DNA from: Caryophanales bacterium UBA4100
GTDB taxonomy: Bacteria > Bacillota > Bacilli > Paenibacillales > UBA4045
Direction of reading: 5' to 3'
Assembly (NCBI GenBank): GCA_002383285.1
Contig: DFXU01000050.1
Span: forward strand, 1,540 to 25,835
Length of the DNA: 24,296 nucleotides
In this document: positions 1 through 6,601 of the stretch, piece after piece
How positions within the stretch are numbered: position 1 is the first letter of the stretch
How the letters are laid out: every line of letters begins with the position of its first letter
Notes under the pieces: generated by a model
What the model was told of the DNA's origin: nothing
The model's database searches: none
The model's input: the letters and a program-made list of their open reading frames with translations, nothing else
Position numbers and translations under genes: made by a program

Positions 1-2
1 GA

Positions 3-1364
3 CACATTGATTACGAAACAAGCATCCGGATGATGGACGACACTGCGAAGCAGCTGCTGCCCATAGATGGAGTCAAGGAAGTACTCTACTGGGGTCGTGA
101 TACGAATACCTCCAGCGGGTCTTACATCATTCTTTTTGAGGATCGTAAGGACATGGAACAGAGTGACGATGACATGAAGGAGCAGATCCAACAAACGATT
201 GAGAGGACGATCCCCTATTCATTCTTAAGTATGGGAGAGGGTCAAGGTGATACCTCTGGACAGATGTCCATATCGTTGTCAGCTTCTACGATGGAAGAGT
301 TGATCCAAGGCATCCCAGCGATTAAGGAAGAGATTGGTCTTATCACCGGGGTGACGGGAACCCAAGCAGCATTAACAGAAGGCAGTAAGGAATGGATGAT
401 CGAATTCTCGAGAGCACAGCTGGCCCACCATCGGATCACGAGGACGGAAGTTGAACAGTATATCAGCCTTGTTCTTAATGGTGTACAGGATATAGATGTT
501 AAGATTGATGGCTTCGATACGAAAGCTTCTATCGAATTTCCAAGCGTTTATCGACAGAGCTCGGATGCTTTGTATCAATTACCAATCCGAGATGATATGA
601 ATCTGACTATTGGTGATATTGCGAGTCTTGAGCAAGTGGATTCAGAGTCGAGTCGTGTGCGGAAGGACGGGAATTATGAAATCATGCTTAGCATATACTT
701 CGATTCTGAAGTAAGGGCTCAGGTTATTAGCAATGTTACAGATTTTGTACATATGTACCAGGGAGATATGCGTATTGCTCTGTCAGGAACACAGCAGCAG
801 CAAGCAGAAGGCTTCGAGAGCTTGCTCGTAGCGGTAGCTATTTCCTTTGTAACGGTTTTCCTGATCCTAACAGTCCAATTTAACCGTCTACGATTGCCAT
901 TCTTGATCATGGCATCCTTACCGTTTGCAATGATTGGTGTTGCCATAGGTTTCTTACTAACAGGTCGTGAATTTGATATTATGGCGATGATAGGCATAGT
1001 GATGCTGGTCGGTATTGTCGTCAATAACGCCATTGTGTTGATTGACTTTATTAATAAGCATCGTGTGGATTATCCAGATGTATTCACCGCAATTATAGAG
1101 GGTGCGAAGGTACGGGTTCGGCCGATCCTTACTACAACACTCACGACAGTCGGTGGTCTGCTACCTATGTTTCTTGGAGTAAGTGAGGCATCTGCATTCC
1201 AGACGCCGATCGCAACTGCAGTGATATTCGGACTGCTCTTCTCAACATTCGTCAGTCTGATCCTTGTTCCTGTACTCTATTATTTCTTCGAGGGTGGTCG
1301 TGATAAGAAATTGCATCAAGCATTGATGCAGCCGAACTCGGCTTCGGAAACCTCGAATTTCTAA
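3..1364 (+). CDS. RND-family efflux transporter, C-terminal part (5' end cut by window)
   Basis: This is the last roughly 454 residues of an AcrB/SwrC-type resistance-nodulation-division pump, a proton-driven exporter in the cytoplasmic membrane. The frame is open from base 3, so the first Met at base 30 is internal. The first 260 or so residues are soluble porter and docking domain. They are followed by the transmembrane bundle, starting near FVTVFLILTVQF, with the family stretch GIVMLVGIVVNNAIVLIDF and then RVRPILTTTLTTVGGLLP. The last helix is LLFSTFVSLILVPVLYYFF and the protein ends in a short polar tail. Bacillota homologues such as B. subtilis SwrC (YerP) are about 1,050 residues, so a little under half is visible. 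No separate terminator lies between it and thpR (49-nt gap), so read-through into thpR is possible. Its substrate cannot be told from this part. Confidence 0.93.
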   Translation, partial: HIDYETSIRMMDDTAKQLLPIDGVKEVLYWGRDTNTSSGSYIILFEDRKDMEQSDDDMKEQIQQTIERTIPYSFLSMGEGQGDTSGQMSISLSASTMEELIQGIPAIKEEIGLITGVTGTQAALTEGSKEWMIEFSRAQLAHHRITRTEVEQYISLVLNGVQDIDVKIDGFDTKASIEFPSVYRQSSDALYQLPIRDDMNLTIGDIASLEQVDSESSRVRKDGNYEIMLSIYFDSEVRAQVISNVTDFVHMYQGDMRIALSGTQQQQAEGFESLLVAVAISFVTVFLILTVQFNRLRLPFLIMASLPFAMIGVAIGFLLTGREFDIMAMIGIVMLVGIVVNNAIVLIDFINKHRVDYPDVFTAIIEGAKVRVRPILTTTLTTVGGLLPMFLGVSEASAFQTPIATAVIFGLLFSTFVSLILVPVLYYFFEGGRDKKLHQALMQPNSASETSNF

Positions 1365-1413
1365 CAGCAAATGGGTAATCCTAAATGAAAGTCTAGAAAT
1401 ACGAGGTGAATGT

Positions 1414-2007
1414 ATGAACAATACTCAATCACATCTGTTTATTGCGATTCCTATTCCCGATTTCATGAAGCAGCAATTAAGCGCTATGTGTGTTCAGATG
1501 CAGAATGACTTGCTACGGGGAATGACATTTAAGAAATGGGTATTCCCTGCAGATTATCACATTACCCTTAAATTCTTAGGTGGCGTTGATAACGATACAC
1601 GGGCAAGGCTTGAGCCGTTGCTTAGACAGATTGCGATGAAGACGAACTCCTTCTCACTTACACTAGAGGGGTTGAATACATTCGGCAAGTCAGCTTCCCC
1701 GCGGATTCTATGGACCGGTGTAAAAGGCGATTTAGAACCCTTGTTTATAGTGCAGAATAACATAGATGCTTCTTTAGCATCCTTAGGCTTTATAACGGAG
1801 AATAGGCCATATACCCCGCATCTAACCTTAGCAAAGAACTACACAGGAAATACCATGTTTGAAACGAAAATCCTAGAGCAGGCTGTTCAATATCTATCGC
1901 AATCGATCCCGCTGCAATGGGAAGTAAACCAAATCGTTTTGTATCAAACTCATCTAAGAAGAGAACCGATGTATGATGCGGTGGAGGTATATACATTCAA
2001 CGAATAG
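1414..2007 (+). CDS. thpR: RNA 2',3'-cyclic phosphodiesterase (2H phosphoesterase, LigT-like)
   Basis: This 197-residue cytoplasmic protein belongs to the 2H phosphoesterase family, which opens 2',3'-cyclic phosphates on RNA and in vitro can act as a 2'-5' RNA ligase. Both signature HxTL motifs are present: HITL at residues 49-52 and HLTL at 136-139, inside DYHITLKFLGG and YTPHLTLAK. The N-terminal LFIAIPIPD is the usual opening strand. The length is normal for ThpR. The ATG has a GAGGTGA ribosome binding site just upstream. It follows the RND pump gene by 49 nt and is closed by a 10-bp hairpin. The enzyme family is clear; the natural RNA substrate is unknown even for well-studied members. 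Confidence 0.93.
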   Translation: MNNTQSHLFIAIPIPDFMKQQLSAMCVQMQNDLLRGMTFKKWVFPADYHITLKFLGGVDNDTRARLEPLLRQIAMKTNSFSLTLEGLNTFGKSASPRILWTGVKGDLEPLFIVQNNIDASLASLGFITENRPYTPHLTLAKNYTGNTMFETKILEQAVQYLSQSIPLQWEVNQIVLYQTHLRREPMYDAVEVYTFNE

Positions 2008-2023
2008 ATTGTGTAATGTAGAT

Positions 2024-2060
2024 GAGGGCTGTGTTTGATTTCACAGCCCTCGCTCTTTGC
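2024..2060 (+). terminator. Hairpin behind thpR, probable transcription terminator
   Basis: A perfect 10-bp inverted repeat, GAGGGCTGTG (2024-2033) and CACAGCCCTC (2042-2051), encloses an 8-nt loop, 16 nt after the thpR stop codon. The following bases are only moderately T-rich (GCTCTTTGC), so termination may be incomplete. A TTG codon at 2035 lies inside the loop, which argues against it as the start of the next gene. Confidence 0.65.
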
Positions 2061-2112
2061 ATGTTTTATAATGAAAGGGGATAGTAATTTTTCCCGAACG
2101 GGAGGAATTCAT

Positions 2113-2589
2113 ATGAGAAGCTTAATCGTCTATGCTTCCGAACATGGAACGACGGAGAAAGCGGTTCGGATCCTATGCCGTTACCTGAGCGGGGAAGTGG
2201 ACGTCTGGTGCCTAAAAAAGGGCGAGCCCTATCCGAATATCGAGCCATATGATCTGGTGATCATTGGAGGATCCATCTATGCAGGCTTGATTCAACGGCA
2301 GGTTACCCGATTTATAGAGATTCATCGCAAGGCGCTAAGGAATAAGAGGGTGGCTTTGTTCCTGTGCTGTATATTGGAAGGTAGCCAAGCTAATCATCAA
2401 TTCGAGAGAGCATTCCCAAGTTATCTGCGAAATCAATCGATAGCGAATGGTCTATTCGGTGGTGAACTGATTTATTCTCAGCTGAGCATGCTGAAGCAAC
2501 TGATGGTCAGCAATATGTTGGGCATTAATAAAGATGTACTACAAATAGATCTAAACGCGATATATGTGTTTGCCGAGCATTGTAAGTAA
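2113..2589 (+). CDS. Flavodoxin-like protein (HemG/flavodoxin domain)
   Basis: The protein has 158 residues when started at the ATG at 2113, which has a strong GGGAGGAATTC ribosome binding site. The frame stays open upstream to a TTG at 2035, but that codon sits in the thpR terminator loop. The opening MRSLIVYASEHGTTEKAV matches the flavodoxin FMN-phosphate loop (T/S-x-T/H-G-x-T), and DLVIIGGSIYAG matches the second flavin-contacting strand and loop. RNKRVALFLCCILEG is the third core strand. The fold and pattern resemble menaquinone-dependent protoporphyrinogen oxidase HemG and other short flavodoxins, but no haem gene is nearby, so the redox partner is unknown. It converges with the minus-strand dehydrogenase gene across a 513-bp repeat-rich gap. 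Confidence 0.8.
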   Translation: MRSLIVYASEHGTTEKAVRILCRYLSGEVDVWCLKKGEPYPNIEPYDLVIIGGSIYAGLIQRQVTRFIEIHRKALRNKRVALFLCCILEGSQANHQFERAFPSYLRNQSIANGLFGGELIYSQLSMLKQLMVSNMLGINKDVLQIDLNAIYVFAEHCK

Positions 2590-2607
2590 ACGCGAAGTCA
2601 TCTCACT

Positions 2608-2635
2608 AACCATTTACCACCGTTCCTCCATTGAT
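2608..2635 (-). pseudogene. Relic or duplicate of the 3' end of the neighbouring dehydrogenase gene
   Basis: These 28 bases are identical, in the same orientation, to positions 3105-3132, the last codons of the short-chain dehydrogenase gene on the minus strand. Read on the minus strand, this copy encodes INGGTVVNG and then meets its own TAG stop, while the live gene ends INGGTVVNG-TGA. Upstream of it no dehydrogenase-like reading frame continues, although a CTTCAT block common to the live gene reappears after about 12 extra bases. It could be the tail of a deleted tandem dehydrogenase gene, or a 3'-end duplication left by an inserted segment. Confidence 0.6.
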
Positions 2636-2812
2636 TATGATTGAATGATGAAGTAATAAGAAGGATTAGTGTAGTTTACTTTGCAAAATTGACTCCTTAG
2701 TGTTGACTAAGATTGTTGCCTAAATTATTGAAGAGTCAATGTACGGTGGTGGTGGAGAGATTCTTTTTTGAATATTAGGATGCGAAAGTGACTTGATGAA
2801 ATACATGTAACT
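2636..2812. other. Non-coding stretch with nested inverted repeats
   Basis: No gene is seen here. The stretch contains an 8-bp inverted repeat, ATTGACTC (2688-2695) with GAGTCAAT (2733-2740). Inside it lies a tight 6-bp hairpin, CTTAGT-GTTG-ACTAAG (2696-2711). Outside, ACCACCGT (2616-2623, inside the dehydrogenase-tail copy) can pair with ACGGTGGT (2743-2750). These could stack into one folded RNA of about 135 nt or act as a bidirectional terminator between the convergent genes. No known riboswitch or small-RNA motif was recognised. Confidence 0.35.
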
Positions 2813-2813
2813 A

Positions 2814-2843
2814 AACGCTAGATATGGCGCTACTATACATCCT
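2814..2843 (-). repeat. TAGCGC-type intergenic repeat, copy 1 (diverged)
   Basis: Read on the minus strand, this segment starts AGGATGTATAGTAGCGCC and ends CTAGCGTT. It follows the same plan (AGGA...GTAGCGC...TCTAGCG) as the better-preserved copies at 2886-2907, 2918-2945 and 2989-3016. It is the most diverged member and could be questioned if seen alone. Confidence 0.45.
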
Positions 2844-2885
2844 AATTTCGTAAAAAGATAGCAGGAGACTCAGATATAGCATACT

Positions 2886-2943
2886 GCGCTAGAATTCGCG
2901 CTACAGCGTTGTTCAGTAGGAGCTGTAGCGCGAATTCTAGCGT
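2886..2943. repeat. Large inverted repeat made of two TAGCGC-type repeat units
   Basis: The segment 2886-2907 and the segment 2922-2943 are reverse complements over 22 bp with a single mismatch, separated by a 14-nt loop. Each arm is one repeat unit (core GTAGCGCGAATTCTAGCG). As RNA or single-stranded DNA this would form a long stable hairpin, and since it lies between two convergent genes it may help to end transcription from both sides. There is no T-run. Confidence 0.75.
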
Positions 2944-2988
2944 TATCGCTCCTAAAATGGAGAATTGCAGAGATGTTGGAACATATAC

Positions 2989-3016
2989 AGGAGCTGTAGC
3001 GCTAATTCTAGCGCTA
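2989..3016 (+). repeat. TAGCGC-type intergenic repeat, copy 4, with perfect internal hairpin
   Basis: The unit starts AGGAGCTG and continues into TAGCGCTA-ATTC-TAGCGCTA (2997-3016). This is an 8-bp perfect stem on a 4-nt loop, built from two copies of an 8-bp palindrome. It is in the same orientation as the copy at 2918-2945, with which it shares AGGAGCTGTAGCGC and AATTCTAGCG. The plan resembles small dispersed palindromic repeats of bacterial intergenic regions. Confidence 0.65.
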
Positions 3017-3102
3017 TTCTCAGCAGTTTGTCAGTGCGTTAAAGATACAGGCCACCCTCAGAGTAGTTTCTCTCTGAAGATGGTGTGTCTTATAGACGTG
3101 TA

Positions 3103-3975
3103 TCAACCATTTACCACCGTTCCTCCATTGATATGAAGCACCTGACCGCTCATGTAGGACGAATCATCGCTAGCTAGGAATACGTAGCTGGGTGCTAATT
3201 CCTCAGGCTGTCCAGCTCGTTGCATCGGTGTGTCCGCACCAAAGGATGAGACTTTATCGGCTTCAAAGGTTGATGGAATGAGTGGAGTCCAGATGGGTCC
3301 TGGGGCAACTGCATTCACACGAATACCTTGCTGAGCCAGGGCTAAGGATAACGAGCGTGTTAATGAAACGAGAGCACCCTTGGTCGCTGAGTAATCGAGT
3401 AATTGTGGACTTCCTTTATAAGCTGTTATTGATGTTGTATTGATGATTGAGCTTCCAGGCTTCAGGTGTGGCAGTGCAGCCTTGATTAGATAGAAGCAAG
3501 AGAACACATTGGTACGGAACGTCCTCTCCAGCTGTACAGCAGTTATGTCTATAATGCTATTCTGTGGGTGCTGCTCCGCAGCATTATTAATTAGAATATC
3601 CATTTTTCCAAAGTGCTGTATCGTCTCTGCAATGACCTGCTGGCAATGCTCTTCATCCGCAATATCACCGGAGATAAGGTGACAGACTCTGCCTAATTGT
3701 TCGATCTTATTCTTCGTATCCTTAGCGTCCTCATGCTCATTCAGGTAAACAATGACCACATCTGCACCCTCATGTGCGTAGGTTATGGCAACCGCCTTGC
3801 CAATACCGCTATCTCCTCCGGTGATTACTGCGGTCTTCCCTGTTAACTTTCCTGCTGCTTTATAGGTTGAATCCTCGGATTTGGGTCTTGGATTCATCTG
3901 GGATTCCACGCCAGGCTGCTGATTCTGATGCTGTGGTGGAAAGGTCTGAGTCTGATTCTGTGTAGTTGTAGACAT
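3103..3975 (-). CDS. NAD(P)-dependent short-chain dehydrogenase/reductase, general-stress type
   Basis: This 290-residue oxidoreductase belongs to the classical short-chain dehydrogenase family. The nucleotide-binding glycine motif TGGDSGIG is at residues 52-59, NNAA follows the fourth strand, and the catalytic Ser182, Tyr195 and Lys199 (YSATK) are all present. A Gln- and Pro-rich tail of about 40 residues precedes the Rossmann fold. This matches the B. subtilis group that includes general stress protein 39 (YdaD), YhdF and YhxC. The substrate is unknown. The ATG has a good GAGGAG ribosome binding site. It lies 73 nt behind the esterase-like gene on the same strand and is probably co-transcribed with it. 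I saw no clear SigB promoter. Its last 28 bases are duplicated at 2608-2635. Confidence 0.93.
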   Translation of the reverse strand: MSTTTQNQTQTFPPQHQNQQPGVESQMNPRPKSEDSTYKAAGKLTGKTAVITGGDSGIGKAVAITYAHEGADVVIVYLNEHEDAKDTKNKIEQLGRVCHLISGDIADEEHCQQVIAETIQHFGKMDILINNAAEQHPQNSIIDITAVQLERTFRTNVFSCFYLIKAALPHLKPGSSIINTTSITAYKGSPQLLDYSATKGALVSLTRSLSLALAQQGIRVNAVAPGPIWTPLIPSTFEADKVSSFGADTPMQRAGQPEELAPSYVFLASDDSSYMSGQVLHINGGTVVNG

Positions 3976-4048
3976 ATCAACATCTCCTCGTATATTAATT
4001 TTTCGCTCATAAAAGTACCTTAACCGTAAACAATGGTCGTGAATCCAA

Positions 4049-5344
4049 TCAAGGAATCATAGGCATAGGTTCATGCTCTCTGAATACTAAAGGCTGAAGT
4101 GCATGTGTCTGATCCAAGTAGATGAAAGCATCATATCGTGAAGATAGCATTGTAGGGACATAATTTCCCCGCTCGTTCCGAGGGTGGTATACTACTCCGA
4201 TGGCGCGATGACCGCGGTTGTCCATGAGAATGTCCGTGTCCTTATCGAATATAATCAATTGATCTGAAGCACTGGCTTCATGAAAGAGATACTCCCAGCT
4301 GTTGCGTATCGCTTGAGGAACCTGCATCGTCTGTGTAGGAGCAGCCCAAGCATTCGCGGCGATAACTGTTCCTTCATATGAGCCGAAGCCAACCGCAAAT
4401 ACCTGATCACTACCATATAACTCCCGAACAAGCTGTCCAACATTAACCATGCCATCTTCAGCCATATCCGTTGCCCTTGCATCCCCGATATGTGTATTGT
4501 GCTCCCACACGATAGCCTTGCCCCCCTCACCATGGCCATGGAAATCAGTAAGCTTCTGCAGGGCTTCAGTCATATGACGATCTCTGATATTCCAAGAATC
4601 CGGTCCTCCACGAATCATTGATCGATAATACCTCTCGGCATTAACTGCAACTAATGCATTCAATTCATTGCTAAAGCTCGATTCATCGTCCGCTTCATTA
4701 GCCTCGGTATGACGCTGACGCTGCATTCCCTTAAGAAGCTGAACAACCTCCTCTGCACAATCTGCATCCTCAGACCATGCACGAAAGCCATATTGTTGTC
4801 CATCGTTACCATATGGCTCGAAGCATGAAAAGGCTCTCTCAGCCAATGCAATCTGGTCTTCTGGCGCGTCAAGTGCTTTCAGATGACGAATGACCTCCTC
4901 CATCGACTCCCATAAGCTGTACATATCGAGACCGTAGAATCCTACTTTCTCATGAGAGGATTTCTTACTATTGTCCGCTCTAAGCCACTCAATCCATTGT
5001 AGAATCTCTTGATTGGCCCACATCCATGTTGGCCAGCGATTAAATTGAGCCATAACCTCGTGTGGGGTTTGTAATGCATCCTCGTATTGCTTAACATACC
5101 GGTTCATGTAATAGCATGAGGGCCAGTCGCCTTCTACAGCAACAAAATGAAAGCCCTTCTGTGCAATAAGCAGCTTGGAGAGCTCAATTCGCCACGTATA
5201 AAACTCCGAGGTCCCATGTGAAGCTTCACCTAATAGCACAAATCTTGCATCTCCAATTGCATCGACTAGAGGCTGTAAATCAGCCATAGTTTGCAATGGA
5301 ACAGAACCTTGACGAATGTATTCAATAATATCCTGATTGTTCAT
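4049..5344 (-). CDS. Erythromycin esterase family protein
   Basis: This 431-residue soluble protein has the Ere fold signatures. GEASHGTSEFY is at residues 39-49 (His43 and Glu47), followed by VEGDWPSCYYMNRY with Glu71, and EHNTHIGDAR with His282 and His285. In EreA/EreB the equivalent His and Glu residues form the metal-independent hydrolytic centre that opens macrolide lactones. Homologues of this chromosomal Bacillota type are common, and several show no macrolide activity, so the substrate should be considered unknown. There is no signal peptide, so it is probably cytoplasmic. A modest AGCAGG precedes the ATG. The dehydrogenase gene follows at 73 nt, and a stress-linked pair seems plausible. 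There is no sign of a resistance cassette or mobile element around it. Confidence 0.88.
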   Translation of the reverse strand: MNNQDIIEYIRQGSVPLQTMADLQPLVDAIGDARFVLLGEASHGTSEFYTWRIELSKLLIAQKGFHFVAVEGDWPSCYYMNRYVKQYEDALQTPHEVMAQFNRWPTWMWANQEILQWIEWLRADNSKKSSHEKVGFYGLDMYSLWESMEEVIRHLKALDAPEDQIALAERAFSCFEPYGNDGQQYGFRAWSEDADCAEEVVQLLKGMQRQRHTEANEADDESSFSNELNALVAVNAERYYRSMIRGGPDSWNIRDRHMTEALQKLTDFHGHGEGGKAIVWEHNTHIGDARATDMAEDGMVNVGQLVRELYGSDQVFAVGFGSYEGTVIAANAWAAPTQTMQVPQAIRNSWEYLFHEASASDQLIIFDKDTDILMDNRGHRAIGVVYHPRNERGNYVPTMLSSRYDAFIYLDQTHALQPLVFREHEPMPMIP

Positions 5345-5438
5345 TCAACAGCCTGCTTTCTTCTGAATTCGTTATAGTATTTCCTAAGCCTTACGAAATA
5401 GTCTAAGTAATAACTACCCCCCGAAAAGTAAAGCTCAA

Positions 5439-5466
5439 TTGCGAAATTTATAAGGATAACTAAGAT
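5439..5466 (+). promoter_or_regulatory. Possible SigA-type promoter of the MreB paralogue
   Basis: TTGCGA (5439-5444) and TAAGAT (5461-5466) are 16 nt apart, each matching four of six consensus positions. The start codon lies 21 nt beyond the -10 box, giving a very short leader that just holds the AGGAAG ribosome binding site. This is a suggestion only. Confidence 0.25.
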
Positions 5467-5487
5467 CCTAGGTCAGGAAGTGTTTAT

Positions 5488-6519
5488 ATGTTAGGAAGGT
5501 TTGAACAACGATTCGGTATCGATCTTGGCACTTGTAATACATTGATTTATCAGAGGGGCAAGGGGATTGTTCTACAGGAGCCTTCTGTAGTAGCGGTTCG
5601 TAAGGATACGGGGATGATCGAGGCTATTGGTGCTGAGGCGCATGCTATGATCGGAAGAACCCCTGCCCATGTGGAGATTATGTATCCTCTACAGGATAGT
5701 GTTATTGCCAACTTTGATAAGACGACTGCGATGATGAAGTATTTTATAAGTAAAATATATGGTAGAAATCAATGGTTTCGTCGTTCCCATGTTGTCATAA
5801 CTGTCCCCTGTGGAATTACTAATGTTCAGAAACGAGCTATTGAGGAAATTATCATTCATAAGGGTGCGAGTAAATCGGTTACGCTTGAGGAACCACTCGC
5901 TGCGGCGATGGGAGCAGGATTGCCAGTTGAGGAACCGGTCGGGAGTATGGTGTTAGATATTGGCGGGGGCACAAGTAAAGTCGCTCTAATATCGTTAGGT
6001 GGGATTGTGTTAAGTAAGCATATTCCATTTGGTGGGCTGTCGATTGATCGGGATATTATTGAATATGTGAAACGAGCTTATCATTTAATTATTGGAGAAA
6101 GAACCGCAGAGGAGATCAAGAAAAAGGTGGCATCAGCAAATAGACCGAACGAAGAGCTCAAGATGGATATCAGAGGCCGCGATCTTGTAAAGGGCTTACC
6201 CAGAACGATTTCAGTTACTTCTACTGAGATTTCTGAGATACTTGATGGGTTTTTCATGTTAATTGTAGATCAGATTCGACAGGCTATGGAGCAATGTCCT
6301 CCAGAGCTTGCTGGAGATGTAATGGAGCGCGGCATTCTTCTTTGTGGAGGGGGTGCTCTCTTAACTGGGCTCGACCAACGCTTACAATCAGTGATAGGTG
6401 TTCCTATTCAGTTGGCAGAGCATCCGTTGGAATGCGTCGTACTTGGTGCTGGTGAGATGCTGCGCTTTGAGGCGCTACAAAAAAAGGATTTGAATGCGGT
6501 GTTGCAGAATAACTTTTGA
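5488..6519 (+). CDS. MreB/Mbl-family actin-like rod-shape protein
   Basis: This 343-residue bacterial actin polymerises on ATP under the membrane and guides lateral wall synthesis in rods. Visible motifs are phosphate-1 GIDLGTCNT (residues 10-18; most family members have Ala instead of Cys), VITVPCGITNVQKRAI, EEPLAAAMGAGLPVEEP, the phosphate-2 loop LDIGGGTSKVALIS, and GILLCGGGALLTGLD near the adenosine pocket. The length is normal. It stands alone without mreC, mreD or minor cell-division genes, so it is likely an MreBH- or Mbl-type paralogue and not the main operon copy. It starts at an ATG after AGGAAG. It is divergent from the esterase-like gene and is followed by the ROK regulator. Confidence 0.94.
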   Translation: MLGRFEQRFGIDLGTCNTLIYQRGKGIVLQEPSVVAVRKDTGMIEAIGAEAHAMIGRTPAHVEIMYPLQDSVIANFDKTTAMMKYFISKIYGRNQWFRRSHVVITVPCGITNVQKRAIEEIIIHKGASKSVTLEEPLAAAMGAGLPVEEPVGSMVLDIGGGTSKVALISLGGIVLSKHIPFGGLSIDRDIIEYVKRAYHLIIGERTAEEIKKKVASANRPNEELKMDIRGRDLVKGLPRTISVTSTEISEILDGFFMLIVDQIRQAMEQCPPELAGDVMERGILLCGGGALLTGLDQRLQSVIGVPIQLAEHPLECVVLGAGEMLRFEALQKKDLNAVLQNNF

Positions 6520-6601
6520 TTAACCTATGTTTATGTCATACTATTATCAGGAATCATCGGCGTTGCCGTTATAGCCTAAACTCTTCTAGGGGATGGATAC
6601 G

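Noticed and set aside
2035..2112. TTG at 2035 as the start of the flavodoxin-like gene
   Set aside because: It lies in the loop of the thpR hairpin, has no ribosome binding site, and the extra residues are unlike a flavodoxin; the ATG at 2113 has a strong GGGAGG site.
2814..3016. CRISPR array
   Set aside because: There are only four units, in both orientations, with unequal spacing and no cas genes.
2909..3136. A 75-codon plus-strand frame through the intergenic repeats
   Set aside because: It is made mostly of the palindromic repeat units and runs into the dehydrogenase 3' end on the other strand; there is no ribosome binding site and no protein-like pattern.
4255..4872. Two minus-strand frames of 94 and 70 codons
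   Set aside because: They are frame-shifted shadows of the erythromycin-esterase-like gene on the same strand, which has full family motifs.
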